Part shown: positions 31,121 to 41,532 of the stretch, in pieces
How the letters are laid out: each line of letters starts with the position of its first letter
Numbering within the stretch: position 1 is the stretch's first letter
Notes under the pieces: model-generated
What the model was told of the DNA's origin: nothing
The model's input: the letters and a program-made list of their open reading frames with translations, nothing else
The model's database searches: none
Program-made: the position numbers and the translations under genes
DNA from: Granulicella sp. L56
GTDB taxonomy: Bacteria; Acidobacteriota; Terriglobia; Terriglobales; Acidobacteriaceae
Direction: 5' to 3'
Assembly: GCF_009765835.1 (NCBI RefSeq)
Contig: NZ_LMUS01000006.1
Location: forward strand, 1,880,438-1,944,437
Length of the DNA stretch: 64,000 nt

Positions 31121-31176
31121 ACGTCATCTCGACCGGAGCGAAGCGTAGTGGAGAGACCCCTGTATTTCGCCGTCGT
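31121..31176 (+). repeat. Intergenic repeat family A, copy 6
   Basis: Plus-oriented: ACGTCATCTCGACCGGAG to GTGGAGAGACCCCTGTATTT. The spacer to copy 5 is about 67 bases. With copy 5 it fills most of the 516-base gap between the TonB receptor and transaldolase genes. Confidence 0.9.
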
Positions 31177-31223
31177 CCTGCTTACCCTTTGTCGGCTTGA
31201 AGGAGCCGACTGGTCTTAAACCA

Positions 31224-31263
31224 AAAAGCATTCCAGCTTCAACAAAGAAGCTGGAATGCTTTT
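31224..31263. terminator. Perfect 17-bp bidirectional terminator after transaldolase
   Basis: AAAAGCATTCCAGCTTC (31224-31240) and GAAGCTGGAATGCTTTT (31247-31263) pair fully around a six-base loop, with A and T runs at the ends. Confidence 0.92.
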
Positions 31264-31286
31264 GTATATATGAAGATAGATGCTGT

Positions 31287-32279
31287 TTAGGCGTTGACCG
31301 GCTGTTTCAATTCGCTGAGGTGCTTGGCGAGCAGCTCTTCGAGGCCTTCGAGCGCCTTGGAGAAGCCGTCGATGCCTTCCTTCAGCTTGTCATTGGCCAT
31401 GCGGTCTTCGGCGTGCATCTTGTCGAAGGTGGCCTTGTCGATCGTGATCTTCTCGATCTTCAGGTCCTTGGCCTTGGCCGCGTCGAGCTTGCGGGGCAGA
31501 TCGCCCTGCGTGCTCTCGAGCTCGCCGAGCAGCTTGGGAGCAATGGTCAGCAGGTCGCATCCGGCCAGCTCGGTAATCTCGCCGATGTTGCGGAAGCTCG
31601 CGCCCATGACCACGGTCTTGTAGCCGAAGTGCTTGTAATAGTTATAGATAGTGGTAACGGACTGGACGCCGGGGTCGTCGGCTCCGGTGTAGTCCTTGCC
31701 TGTGTCCTTCTTGTACCAGTCGAGGATGCGACCGACGAAGGGCGAGATCAGGGTGACCTTGGCTTCGGCGCTGGCGATGGCCTGGTGCAGGCCGAAGAGC
31801 AGCGTCATATTGCAGTGGATGCCCTCTTTTTCGAGGATCTCGGCGGCCTTGATGCCCTCCCAGGTGGAGGCGAGCTTGATGAGAACGCGCTCGCGGGAGA
31901 CACCGGCCTTCTCGTACTGCGCGATGATGTCGCGGGCGGTGGTGACCGATTTGTCGGTGTCGTAGGAGAGGCGGGCGTCGACTTCGGTCGAGACGCGGCC
32001 GGGGACGATTTCGAGGATCTTGAGGCCGAAGGCCACGGCGAGGTTCTTGAAGGCGAGGGCGGCGACTTCCTTGTCGCTGGCCTTGTCACCTGCGTCCTTC
32101 TTCGCCTGCTGCAAAACGCTGTCCACGATGGACTGGTATTCGGGCTTTTCTGCCGCGGCTGCGATCAGCGAGGGATTCGTGGTTGCATCCTGCGGCTTGT
32201 ACTGCTGAATCGAGTTGATGTCGCCGGTATCGGAGACGACGGTGGTCATGCCACGTAGCTGTTCGAGTAGAGAGGCCAT
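31287..32279 (-). CDS. tal: Transaldolase
   Basis: It moves a three-carbon ketol unit between sedoheptulose 7-phosphate and glyceraldehyde 3-phosphate in the pentose phosphate pathway. TTNPSLI near residues 33-39 carries the family N-terminal signature and the Schiff-base Lys is in [17 protein letters not shown]. The length of 330 residues and the full TIM barrel place it with TalB rather than the short MipB/TalC type. AAGGAG lies 9 bases before the ATG. It is monocistronic with a strong terminator. Confidence 0.96.
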   Translation of the reverse strand: MASLLEQLRGMTTVVSDTGDINSIQQYKPQDATTNPSLIAAAAEKPEYQSIVDSVLQQAKKDAGDKASDKEVAALAFKNLAVAFGLKILEIVPGRVSTEVDARLSYDTDKSVTTARDIIAQYEKAGVSRERVLIKLASTWEGIKAAEILEKEGIHCNMTLLFGLHQAIASAEAKVTLISPFVGRILDWYKKDTGKDYTGADDPGVQSVTTIYNYYKHFGYKTVVMGASFRNIGEITELAGCDLLTIAPKLLGELESTQGDLPRKLDAAKAKDLKIEKITIDKATFDKMHAEDRMANDKLKEGIDGFSKALEGLEELLAKHLSELKQPVNA

Positions 32280-32387
32280 TTTTATTGCTCCTTCGCTGTG
32301 TTATTAGATTTTATCAAGGTTGAAAGGGTTACGCGCTGTTTTCGGGATTCGCGAGAATTTCACGGGATGTGAGGGCCATGGGGAACT

Positions 32388-33191
32388 TTAGCCGGGCTGG
32401 AAGGTATTTTCGAGCACACCGAGGCCGTCTATCTCTACTTGGATGCGGTCTCCGGCGTTGACGGGGCCTACCCCGGCGGGAGTTCCGGTAGGAATCAGGT
32501 CGCCGGGTTCAAGCGTCATGGCAGCGGTGATGTAGCGCAGCAGGTGCGCGATGGGGAAGATGAGGTCGCTGGTGGTGCCCTGCTGCTTGATGGCTCCGTT
32601 CAGACGGGTGGTCAGGGTGACGGCGGCTCCTTCTACGGGGTCGATCTCGTCGGAGACGATGGGGCCGACCGGGCAGAAGGTGTCGAAGCCCTTGCCACGC
32701 GTCCATTGGCCGTCGCTCTTTTGCAGATCGCGGGCGGTGACGTCATTAACGATGGTGTAGCCGCGAATGTAGGCCCGCACATCTTCGTCAGGGCCGAGGT
32801 TGCGGCAACGGCGGCCGATGACGATGCCCAACTCGCCCTCGTAATCGACTCGTTTGGACAGCGCAGGCATGCGGATGATGCCATTGGGAGCGAGAAGCGA
32901 CGAGGGTGGCTTGAGGAAGAGCAAAGGTTCTTTGGGAACTTCGTTGCCTAGCTCGGTGGCATGGTCGCGGTAGTTGCGTCCGATGCAGAGAATCTTGGAC
33001 GGAGTGACGGGCGCAAGCAAATGAAGCTCTTTGAGCGGCATCGGCTCAAACGCGATCTGGGTGGAAGAGTTAACGGTACGGTCTTCTTCGGGAGCAGGCA
33101 TGGTGCGGACGGCCCAGAGTTCACCATCGCGCTCTTCGACGATGGCGTAGAGAGGGCCGTGTTCGGAAGATAGAAATTTGCAATAGCGCAT
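32388..33191 (-). CDS. Fumarylacetoacetate hydrolase family protein
   Basis: A metal-dependent enzyme acting on oxo-acids, usually in aromatic or sugar acid breakdown. The conserved core has [17 protein letters not shown], then [18 protein letters not shown] with the metal-binding Glu, [14 protein letters not shown], and near the end [15 protein letters not shown]. It has 267 residues, close in style to ureidoglycolate lyase or HHDD isomerase relatives; the exact substrate cannot be told. It starts 2 bases after the stop of the lipoprotein gene on the same strand, so the two are almost certainly cotranscribed and perhaps translationally coupled. Confidence 0.92.
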   Translation of the reverse strand: MRYCKFLSSEHGPLYAIVEERDGELWAVRTMPAPEEDRTVNSSTQIAFEPMPLKELHLLAPVTPSKILCIGRNYRDHATELGNEVPKEPLLFLKPPSSLLAPNGIIRMPALSKRVDYEGELGIVIGRRCRNLGPDEDVRAYIRGYTIVNDVTARDLQKSDGQWTRGKGFDTFCPVGPIVSDEIDPVEGAAVTLTTRLNGAIKQQGTTSDLIFPIAHLLRYITAAMTLEPGDLIPTGTPAGVGPVNAGDRIQVEIDGLGVLENTFQPG

Positions 33192-33193
33192 GG

Positions 33194-34318
33194 TTATGGA
33201 TTCCTTCGAGATTCGCGGACTTCAGCGCTGGCGGGGCTCTGGTTCCCGACGCTGTCAACGGCGACGACGCGGTAGGAGTAAATCTGGCCGGGCTGGGCAG
33301 TGAGGTCGCTGAAGGCTGGCGCGGGGATGGGCGTAGGAGTCAGTTGGCTGGGCGCAGCGCTCAATGTGCCATCGGTGGCCACCGTTTGGCGATAGACGAT
33401 GTATCCGGCAAGGTCGGGTTCGGTGTTGGGCTCCCACGAGAGGTCGATAGAATCGGTGCCCGGAACAGCGGCCAGACCCGAGGGAGTGGCAGGGGGGAAA
33501 GTATCGCGCATGAGCGTCGTGATGGTTGCAGACGGCGTGCTGCGTATCTCCAGCGCATGGCCGCCGAGGGTGATCGAGCGGACACGCTGGGCGAGGTAGC
33601 GGTAAGTCTCGCCTCTCTTTGCGATCGGGTCGATGGTTCCACCGGGGTCAGCGGATTTCTTGCCTGCCTGTAGATGGATCTCGGCGGGAGTGGATGGAGC
33701 TGAGAGCTGGCCCGGCTGTTTGCCGGAGCGCTTTTTGGGGGCGGTGGTTTGGACCAGCGTGCGGTCGAGGTCGATGAAAGCTGGCGTGGATTGCGATTGC
33801 CACTCGATCATGGCGCCATTACGGACAGGAGCGATGTGCAGGTGTTCGACAGGCGGCGGCGCAGCCCCTGCGGCGGCGAAGGCCGGGTTGGACAGGCCAG
33901 CGGAATGGCCGTTGGCGTTGAGAATCTTGACGCGGTAGGTAAGCAAGGCTGGAGGATCGGTGGTCAGGGTGCCGGGCAGGGTATCGGTCGCCTCAGAAGG
34001 GCCGGGGCGGGCGGGAACGCTCTTGACCGGCGCGCAGGCGGCGGGATGGGCGGCGAGCTGGCGGCAGATCTCGGCGGTCAGGGGAGGTTGGACCTTGAGG
34101 CCATCGGTCGTCTTTTCCGGCGTCGTCCAATGGAGGGCTACGCTGTCGCCGGTGCGCACGGCGGAGAGGTCGGTGACGAGACGAGGGAGATGCAGGGACG
34201 GTGGCCGAGCCGGACCGGGACTGGCGCAACCCGATAGCGACGCTGCAAGGGCGGCGGTAGCGAGCACCACGAACGGCTGGATGGTGCGGCGAGTGGCTGA
34301 TGGGCCAGAGGACTTCAT
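33194..34318 (-). CDS. Fibronectin type III lipoprotein
   Basis: Residues 1-31 form a lipoprotein signal with lipobox SLSGC, so it is anchored in a membrane facing the periplasm. The rest holds two or three fibronectin type III-like beta domains: one starting [21 protein letters not shown], and a clear one near the end ([17 protein letters not shown] to [16 protein letters not shown]). It is Pro- and Ala-rich. Probably binds a surface polymer or protein; no catalytic motif is seen. It is directly upstream of the FAH-family gene with a 2-base gap, an odd functional pairing. Confidence 0.82.
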   Translation of the reverse strand: MKSSGPSATRRTIQPFVVLATAALAASLSGCASPGPARPPSLHLPRLVTDLSAVRTGDSVALHWTTPEKTTDGLKVQPPLTAEICRQLAAHPAACAPVKSVPARPGPSEATDTLPGTLTTDPPALLTYRVKILNANGHSAGLSNPAFAAAGAAPPPVEHLHIAPVRNGAMIEWQSQSTPAFIDLDRTLVQTTAPKKRSGKQPGQLSAPSTPAEIHLQAGKKSADPGGTIDPIAKRGETYRYLAQRVRSITLGGHALEIRSTPSATITTLMRDTFPPATPSGLAAVPGTDSIDLSWEPNTEPDLAGYIVYRQTVATDGTLSAAPSQLTPTPIPAPAFSDLTAQPGQIYSYRVVAVDSVGNQSPASAEVRESRRNP

Positions 34319-34459
34319 TGGTCTCAGGCTAGCATTTTGGCCGAGCGGCAGAAACCGGAGAGCGCGCTGGTAAAAAATCTGAAATCGTAGCCGGACATCT
34401 TTTGATGCAATTTCAACATCTGGTTACCTGACGAAACTTTCCTGAATGGGGTGAACGTG

Positions 34460-35254
34460 ATGGCGACTTCAGCGATGGCAGTTAGTGCAGACGCGCCTCT
34501 TTTGAATGCTCCCCATGGAGGCGAAGACAAGATGGCCGACACGGAGAATGTTCAGGTAGATGGCGGGGTGGCGGAGTCCTTTATCGCCGAGAAGCGAATT
34601 GGCGAGCGCATCAAGCACCTGCGGCTGAAGAAGTCGATGGGGCTGGTGGAGTTGGGGCGTCATACCGGACTTTCGGCGAGCTTTCTGTCGCAACTCGAGA
34701 CCGGGCGGGTGGTGCCGACGCTGCGCAACCTGGCACGCATCGCCATGGTCTTTTCAAAAGACCTGAGTTATTTCTTCGAGTCGGAGCCGCAGACCTTGTT
34801 TCGCGTGCATCGCCGAAAAGAGCGGGTGCGGATGCCGCAGACCGGCGCCGACGATCCGGCGTACTTCTTCGAAAGCCTTGGATACCTGGTTCCGGACCGC
34901 CAGCTCGACCCTTACTTTGCTGAGTTCCTTCCGATGAAGGCGGCCAGTGCTCCACGGGCGCATCAGCATGACGGTTGCGAGTTTCTCTATCTGGTGTCGG
35001 GCGTCCTGGAGGTGCGGCACGGAGAGACGGCGCACCGGATCGAAGTTGGCGATGCCATCTACTTCGACGCCAACACGAAGCACAGCTACGTGTGCCTGAG
35101 CAATGTTCCGGCGCAGGCGGTGATCGTCTCGCTGCAACATCCGTTGGCGACGCATTCTGCGGGGAGCAGTCCGCGATCTGCAAGCGCCGCAGATGGCCGG
35201 ATTCGCGCGGCCGGGCCGGTGACCATGCAGCGCAAGGTTGCACGAACGGGCTAG
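34460..35254 (+). CDS. XRE-type regulator with C-terminal cupin domain
   Basis: A DNA-binding regulator. The helix-turn-helix occupies about residues 48-105 (IGERIKHLRLKKSMGLVELG, then SASFLSQLETGRVVPTLRNL). A cupin sensor follows at about 160-235 (HQHDGCEFLYLVSGVLEVRHG, GDAIYFDANTKHSY). This pairing is known in regulators of sugar, amine and polyamine metabolism. The N-terminal 40 residues are disordered in look. Three starts are possible (GTG 34451, ATG 34460, ATG 34532 after GGAGG); 34460 is kept. It is 72 bases upstream of the alpha-galactosidase, same strand, so it may control that gene. Confidence 0.88.
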   Translation: MATSAMAVSADAPLLNAPHGGEDKMADTENVQVDGGVAESFIAEKRIGERIKHLRLKKSMGLVELGRHTGLSASFLSQLETGRVVPTLRNLARIAMVFSKDLSYFFESEPQTLFRVHRRKERVRMPQTGADDPAYFFESLGYLVPDRQLDPYFAEFLPMKAASAPRAHQHDGCEFLYLVSGVLEVRHGETAHRIEVGDAIYFDANTKHSYVCLSNVPAQAVIVSLQHPLATHSAGSSPRSASAADGRIRAAGPVTMQRKVARTG

Positions 35255-35268
35255 AGCGAAGCTTTGTC

Positions 35269-35297
35269 AACCGCAGAACCCGCGGTTTCGGTATAGT
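35269..35297 (+). promoter_or_regulatory. Possible operator and promoter of the alpha-galactosidase
   Basis: AACCGC (35269-35274) and GCGGTT (35282-35287) form an inverted repeat. A TATAGT (35292-35297) follows as a possible -10 box. The only -35-like TTGTCA is 22 bases upstream, too far, so an activator or another reading is needed. Confidence 0.3.
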
Positions 35298-35326
35298 GGG
35301 CGCATCCAAAATGGAGGCGCGGCGAT

Positions 35327-36679
35327 ATGCTGAAGAGTTTGTGGTGGGGTGTGGGGGCGGCGGTGCTCGCCGTCGGAATACAGACGGTAGCGCAACAGAA
35401 GATGCTGGCTCCAACGCCTCCAATGGGATGGAATAGCTGGGACTCCTACGGGTTGACCGTTAATGAGTCGCAGTTTCGCGCAAATGTAGACGCACTGACC
35501 AAGCGGCTGAAGCCGGCGGGCTATCAGTATGCCGTGGTCGATGAGGGATGGTATCTGGCCAACCCGCAGGATGCGTCGAAGCCCGAGACGCTCGAATACC
35601 GCATCGACGCCAATGGACGATACGAGCCAGCTCTGAACCGCTTCACCACCGCGAAGGGCGATGCCGGGTTCAAGCCTGTTGCCGACTATGTGCACGCGCA
35701 GGGGCTGAAGTTTGGCATTCACATTATTCGCGGGATCACCAAGAAGGCCGTAGCCGGAAACATGCCGATTGCAGACAGCGCGTTTCATGCCGTCGATGCG
35801 GTAGACACGACCGACAAGTGCCCGTGGAATCCCGACAACTTTGGCGCGAAGGACAACGCCGCAGGACAGGCTTGGTACGACGCGCTGCTGAAGCAGTACG
35901 CAAGCTGGGGCGTGGACTACATCAAGGTCGATTGCATTGCCTCGCATCCGTACAAGGGCGATGAAATTCGCATGATTCATCGCGCGATTGCAAAGACGGG
36001 ACGGTCGATTGTGCTGAGCCTCTCGCCCGGCCCTGCGCCGCTGGCCGAGGCCGTGGAGCTGGGGCAGAATGCGCAGGTCTGGCGCATCTCGGACGACGTT
36101 TGGGACTTCTGGGAGAAGAAGGATGGCAAGGCGTTTCCGCAGAGCGTGAAGGGTCAGTTTGCGGTGATCGCAAGCTGGGCGAAGTCTGTGAAGCCGGGCA
36201 ACTGGCCGGACGCGGACATGCTTCCGCTGGGCAGGCTAGAGCCGATACCCGGCGACGGCAAGCCACGCGCCACGCGGCTGACCCAGGACGAGCAGCGAAC
36301 CATGGTGACGCTGTGGTCGATTGCGCGGTCGCCGCTGTTCTTCGGCGGCAACCTGACCGAGCTGGATGATTGGACGACGGCGCTGGTGACGAACCCGACG
36401 ATCGTGGCGATGGATCAGCATGGACAGGGACAGCGTCTCGTCGGACAGGATGGCCCTGTTATCGCGTGGACCTCGCACGCTGGCGGCGCGGTGTATCTGG
36501 CGCTGTTCAACGTAGGAGATTCAGCGACCACGGTGAAGGCCGAATTTGCGAAGTACGGGCTGGCGGGCGGCAGATATTCGGCCCGCGATGTCTGGGGCGG
36601 AAAGAGCTTAGGCAAGGTCGCCGGAGTGGATACAACAGTGGCTCCGCACGGCGTTTTGCTGCTGGAGTTGCGGCAGTAG
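35327..36679 (+). CDS. Secreted alpha-galactosidase, glycoside hydrolase family 27
   Basis: It removes terminal alpha-galactosyl groups. It has a signal peptide (about 1-23), then the family opening LAPTPPMGWNSWDSYG (28-43). The nucleophile Asp202 is in DYIKVDCIASHPY and the acid/base Asp in VWRISDDVWDFW (256 or 257). The C-terminal beta domain ends GVLLLELRQ. It has 450 residues, normal for GH27. It pairs in theme with the GH35 enzyme at 10.2 kb and follows the XRE-cupin regulator, suggesting controlled use of galactomannans or raffinose-type sugars; that regulation is inference. Confidence 0.95.
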   Translation: MLKSLWWGVGAAVLAVGIQTVAQQKMLAPTPPMGWNSWDSYGLTVNESQFRANVDALTKRLKPAGYQYAVVDEGWYLANPQDASKPETLEYRIDANGRYEPALNRFTTAKGDAGFKPVADYVHAQGLKFGIHIIRGITKKAVAGNMPIADSAFHAVDAVDTTDKCPWNPDNFGAKDNAAGQAWYDALLKQYASWGVDYIKVDCIASHPYKGDEIRMIHRAIAKTGRSIVLSLSPGPAPLAEAVELGQNAQVWRISDDVWDFWEKKDGKAFPQSVKGQFAVIASWAKSVKPGNWPDADMLPLGRLEPIPGDGKPRATRLTQDEQRTMVTLWSIARSPLFFGGNLTELDDWTTALVTNPTIVAMDQHGQGQRLVGQDGPVIAWTSHAGGAVYLALFNVGDSATTVKAEFAKYGLAGGRYSARDVWGGKSLGKVAGVDTTVAPHGVLLLELRQ

Positions 36680-36700
36680 GATCCCTAAAGTTGGATGCTC

Positions 36701-37144
36701 TTACTTCAAGAGAAACTCATAGGTGATAACAAAGGCTAAACAGGTGATGAGGAGTGTGATTACAGAAAGCTTCAGCAGTCGAGGCCAGGAAATACTAGGG
36801 GGACTATCAACTGCATCGATCAAGACAAGTAGGTAATGATCTTCCCGGCGAAGTGTTTGAACCGCCTTTTTCCATGTATAAAATTCGTTCCGATCGTTTT
36901 TGCGAGCTTTGGCGCAGAGGTTGCGGATGAGTGCAGCAATCTTTTGTTCATATTGTGATTGATCATAATCACGGTCAAAGATATCGCTAGCCTCCGTTAT
37001 GTCTGGCAGCGTCCAGCCCGTCTCGGAAAAATACAACATCTTCTGTTCAATATGCGATAGCGAAACACCCTCAAGTTGTGCCTCTGTGATGATTCTGCTG
37101 ATTAGAAACTCTTTTGCATTGCGGGTGGTGGCGAATGTTTGCAC
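36701..37144 (-). CDS. Small protein with C-terminal membrane anchor, unknown
   Basis: A 147-residue protein with a helical, charged soluble part and one C-terminal membrane helix (about 124-145, [20 protein letters not shown]) ending in LK. That makes it a tail-anchored protein with the bulk in the cytoplasm. [12 protein letters not shown] and [20 protein letters not shown] look like conserved motifs. I believe related proteins occur in other Acidobacteria, but no function is known to me. Its GC is lower than its neighbours. It faces away from ruvB; the intergenic space is short. Confidence 0.72.
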   Translation of the reverse strand: MQTFATTRNAKEFLISRIITEAQLEGVSLSHIEQKMLYFSETGWTLPDITEASDIFDRDYDQSQYEQKIAALIRNLCAKARKNDRNEFYTWKKAVQTLRREDHYLLVLIDAVDSPPSISWPRLLKLSVITLLITCLAFVITYEFLLK

Positions 37145-37264
37145 GGTCCGATCATATCGTTCGACGGACGAATGTCAGAAAAACTAGAACGCTCCTCAAG
37201 ATCGCGGAGATTTCTATTCAAGCCTAGTTGCTTCGCGGCGGTGTTCGCCTTACCATCGCCCTTA

Positions 37265-38329
37265 GTGAATATTGCTGCGAACAAGTCGAAGATCGATCTG
37301 AATAAGGCCTCTGCCGAAGCGGAGCGGCTGGTCTCGGCTGGACGCGTGGACGAAGACGCCGCCTTCGAGCTGAAGCTGCGACCCACGCGGCTGCGCGAGT
37401 TCGTCGGGCAGGAGAAGGCCAAGGAGCAGTTGGCGATTGCGCTCGAAGCGGCGAAGTCGCGCGGCGAGGCGCTGGACCATGTGCTGCTCTTCGGGCCGCC
37501 GGGACTGGGCAAGACGACGCTCGCCACCATCATCGCCAACGAGCTTGAGGTCGGCTATCAGCAAACTTCCGGCCCGGCGTTGCAGATTCAGGGAGACCTG
37601 ACCGCGATCCTGACCAACCTGCGCGAGCGGCAGGTGCTCTTTCTCGATGAGATTCATCGCCTGCAGCCGGTGCTTGAAGAGAAGCTCTACACCGCGCTCG
37701 AGGACTACAAGCTCGACATCATGATCGGCCAGGGCCCGGCGGCGCGCACCCACGTCATGGACATCAAGCCCTTCACCTTTGTCGCTGCGACGACAAGGCC
37801 GGGGCTGCTCTCATCTCCGCTGCGGTCGCGTTTCGGCATTCTGCTGCGGCTGGAGTTCTACACCGATGACGAGCTGCGGTTTGTCGTCGAACGCAGCGCC
37901 GAGGTGATGGGCGTTCCCATCGACCGCGACGGCGCGGCTGAGATCGCGATGCGCTCGCGAGGAACACCGCGCATTGCAAACCGCCTGCTGCGGCGCGTGC
38001 GCGACTACGCGCAGGTACGAGCGCAGGGAATTATCGACCGTCCCGTGGCGCAGGCCGCGCTGACCATGCTGGAGGTCGATGCACACGGCTTCGACGAGCT
38101 CGACCGGCGGCTGCTCAGAACGATCATCGAGAAATACGACGGCGGCCCGGTCGGCCTGAACACGCTGGCTGCCGCGCTGGCCGAGGAGCAGGACGCACTC
38201 GAAGAGGTCTACGAGCCGTTCCTGATCCAGATCGGCTTTCTCGACCGCACCCCGCGCGGTCGAGTAGCGACGCGGCTGGCCTATGAGCATCTCGGCATCG
38301 AGATGCCGCGCAAGCTAAGCCTCTTTTAG
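37265..38329 (+). CDS. ruvB: Holliday junction branch migration ATPase RuvB
   Basis: The motor of the RuvAB complex that moves Holliday junctions in recombinational repair. Visible are Walker [12 protein letters not shown], Walker [10 protein letters not shown], sensor 1 [19 protein letters not shown] with the arginine finger, and the C-terminal winged helix ending [13 protein letters not shown]. The GTG at 37265 gives 354 residues and begins just before the conserved [11 protein letters not shown]. The ATG at 37172 would add a basic stretch not typical of RuvB. The start remains open because neither has a good ribosome site. ruvA and ruvC are not adjacent. Confidence 0.96.
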   Translation: MNIAANKSKIDLNKASAEAERLVSAGRVDEDAAFELKLRPTRLREFVGQEKAKEQLAIALEAAKSRGEALDHVLLFGPPGLGKTTLATIIANELEVGYQQTSGPALQIQGDLTAILTNLRERQVLFLDEIHRLQPVLEEKLYTALEDYKLDIMIGQGPAARTHVMDIKPFTFVAATTRPGLLSSPLRSRFGILLRLEFYTDDELRFVVERSAEVMGVPIDRDGAAEIAMRSRGTPRIANRLLRRVRDYAQVRAQGIIDRPVAQAALTMLEVDAHGFDELDRRLLRTIIEKYDGGPVGLNTLAAALAEEQDALEEVYEPFLIQIGFLDRTPRGRVATRLAYEHLGIEMPRKLSLF

Positions 38330-38334
38330 GAGAA

Positions 38335-38814
38335 GTGTTGAACAACGATACTGCAGAAGAATTTGTAAAGATCGTAGTCAACCTGCCTGATGCTGAGGAC
38401 GGTGTAAGCGGAGAAGGGCTCTGGGCAGTAAAGGTGGGGTCCGATTTATTTGAGGTACGAAACTCCCCGTGGCACACGCTGGAGATTAATTTCTGCGATG
38501 TAGTGAAAGCTATTGCACCTGATGAATCGAAGAAGCCAGTATTTGTAGAGGTCGTACGGCGTGGTGGTCATCGATCGATTCACATCATCTTCTTTGCAGA
38601 AGGCAGGGAAATGAAGGACCAGGTGCTCAGCCAGATAAATTCGCTTGGCGGGACCTATGAGGGAAACGGGGAACTCTTTGCAATTGATCTTAAGCCCGCA
38701 ATAGATTTCGACATCCTTGCGGATTATCTTCTGGCATGCGAAGAAAAGGAATGGCTGAGCGTGAGGCATGCCCCACAACCACAGCCAAAAGGCACAGCCG
38801 AATTATTCAACTAG
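38335..38814 (+). CDS. DUF4265 family protein
   Basis: A cytoplasmic 159-residue protein. The opening IVVNLPDAEDGVSGEGLWAV and the following FEVRNSPWHTLEINFCDVVK match the DUF4265 pattern; the family has no known role. The start is GTG 38335 or TTG 38338, both placed just after AGGAG in the ruvB stop region, so it is very likely cotranslated with ruvB (gap of 5 or 8 bases). Its GC is lower than that of ruvB. Confidence 0.78.
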   Translation: MLNNDTAEEFVKIVVNLPDAEDGVSGEGLWAVKVGSDLFEVRNSPWHTLEINFCDVVKAIAPDESKKPVFVEVVRRGGHRSIHIIFFAEGREMKDQVLSQINSLGGTYEGNGELFAIDLKPAIDFDILADYLLACEEKEWLSVRHAPQPQPKGTAELFN

Positions 38815-38947
38815 CTGTACACATCTCTCCATTTAATAGCTGACGCAACGTGGCTAATGCAGTTGGTCAAGACGCATCCTGCATCCTGTGTGAACATTGG
38901 CGATGATGAATATCGGTGACTGCTTCGACAAATGCGCGTGTCCTCGT

Positions 38948-40054
<1,107 letters not shown>

Positions 40055-40141
40055 TCAATTATTCATCAATATGCGATTCTCCATCTTGCATCTGAAAATC
40101 GAGAGTCGCATGGCGGCCCATCGCTGTCGGCGTTGGATCGG

Positions 40142-40335
40142 TTAGGGCTGGCACAGCGCAGCAGGGACGAACTCGGTGCTCAGCATTTTGGGGCTGGCGG
40201 TTAGAGAGTAGGTCGGAATCTTGGGGAACTGCTCGTCGACCAGCTGCAGGGTGCGGAAGTCGAAGCTCTGTACCTCGGCGCGGCCCTCCATGTGGTTGCG
40301 CGTGATGATTCCGCACAGCGTTGTAACGAGGGGAC
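40142..40335 (-). pseudogene. 3' remnant of a GDPD gene
   Basis: About 190 bases encode the last 63 residues of a glycerophosphodiester phosphodiesterase, from VTTLCGIITRNHMEGRAEV to AALCQP and a TAA stop. By eye they are about 87% identical to the 3' end of the intact GDPD gene at 43064-44239, and in the same orientation. The frame is still open, but there is no start and no upstream half. The homology stops abruptly near 40335, just after the TIGR03435 gene. It is the trace of a duplication or an insertion at the 3' end of the gene. Confidence 0.8.
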
Positions 40336-40372
40336 GCGAGTCACAGGGCCGGTCAACAGGAGCAACTCTCCG

Positions 40373-41407
40373 TTACTCATTCTCCGCAGGCCGTTCCACA
40401 TGATCGATCACCAGTGTCTCCACGCTATCCTTCGCTGATTCGAGCCTTAGTCCAAGCTGCTCCTGCACGATCGTAAAGATCGAGGGGGCCGAATTTTGTG
40501 TGTCATCTCCCGCGGGCAATTCCGCTTGTGTCGTCTCCAGCTTGATGTCGTATACGCCGGTCAATCCGGTCTTATCCACTACCGGCCGCCCGGCTTTGTT
40601 CGACAGCACGATCGCCAGCGTCTTCAATGGAACTCCATAAAGCTCCATGCTGCCGCCCGCCCCAGTCGCAAACATGCCGCCCCCAGGAATCGGCCCGACG
40701 TTTGGATGTTTTGCGAGGATCTCTGCTGGCGCAACGGTCTTGGCTTCCCGAAACTTCGGCCCATTCTTCCCCACCACCAGCGCATACACTGACTTGTCTC
40801 GCATCTCGCGATGCACGGCTAGCTTGCACCGTTCCGCCAGCAGAGATTGCATCATCCTATGCAGCATCTCCTTTTGCGTTGCTGGGTTTTGCCATGCAGA
40901 CATATCAGCACTCTCAATACGCGCATCGATGTCATACCGCTCGGACTTCATCCAGTCCGGAGCGCCAACCGTTCGGCCGTCGGTTGAAAATCCGAAGGCG
41001 CTGCCGTCTGCTGGAACATACGCCATAAACAAGGCAGCGATCAGCGGACAGTTCGTCATGCGGAAACCATCGGCGGTTATGTAGAGATGCTCCGGATCGC
41101 ACGACCCGGTCCCGGACACGTTTCTCCGCACCGAAGCCACGGTGAACGCCAGCGGCGTCGCATCGGCCCCGACCGCCGTCTCCTGCACGGCAGGACTTTG
41201 CGCCAGCACACCCAAAGGCATCGCAGCAGCCACCAACATCGCGGTAACGGACAGCAGACTTCTGCTCCACGCAGCACGCATGTTCCGAATACGCAGGACT
41301 GTAGACAGCGGTTCCATCCCCCCGCAAGCCGAGATGCGCTTATTTGTACAAAGCTTCGTGTCTTGCTCGTCCACAGCGGAAAAGCGAAAGGAGAGGTCCC
41401 CACTCAT
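40373..41407 (-). CDS. TIGR03435 family secreted protein
   Basis: A member of the soil-associated TIGR03435 family, multiplied in Acidobacteria and of unknown function. Typical elements are PLAFTVASVRRN, NCPLIAALFMAY, RYDIDARIES, LLAERCKLAVHREMRDKSVYALVVGKNGPKF in overlapping parts, and near the end the GRPVVDKTGLTGVYDI motif and LGLRLESAKDSVETLVIDHVERP. A signal peptide is present, but its start is unclear: the first ATG (41407) leaves 42 extra residues, and ATGs at 41317 or 41281 (MRAAWSRSLL) give a normal one. It lies in the module bracketed by GDPD sequence. Confidence 0.88.
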   Translation of the reverse strand: MSGDLSFRFSAVDEQDTKLCTNKRISACGGMEPLSTVLRIRNMRAAWSRSLLSVTAMLVAAAMPLGVLAQSPAVQETAVGADATPLAFTVASVRRNVSGTGSCDPEHLYITADGFRMTNCPLIAALFMAYVPADGSAFGFSTDGRTVGAPDWMKSERYDIDARIESADMSAWQNPATQKEMLHRMMQSLLAERCKLAVHREMRDKSVYALVVGKNGPKFREAKTVAPAEILAKHPNVGPIPGGGMFATGAGGSMELYGVPLKTLAIVLSNKAGRPVVDKTGLTGVYDIKLETTQAELPAGDDTQNSAPSIFTIVQEQLGLRLESAKDSVETLVIDHVERPAENE

Positions 41408-41532
41408 CCCCCCATTATCAAGATATAACGCACCCGGGGGCTTGCGGCAAGCCCCTCATCGTGCCGTAGATTCACACGAGTCGGCCAGACCCTATGGCCG
41501 AACTCAGAGCTTGCGGAAACGGGAGGCAATAA

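Noticed and set aside
40059..40316. Minus-strand frame of 85 codons over the GDPD remnant
   Set aside because: It is an out-of-frame shadow of the remnant; the homologous frame ends at the TAA at 40142-40144.
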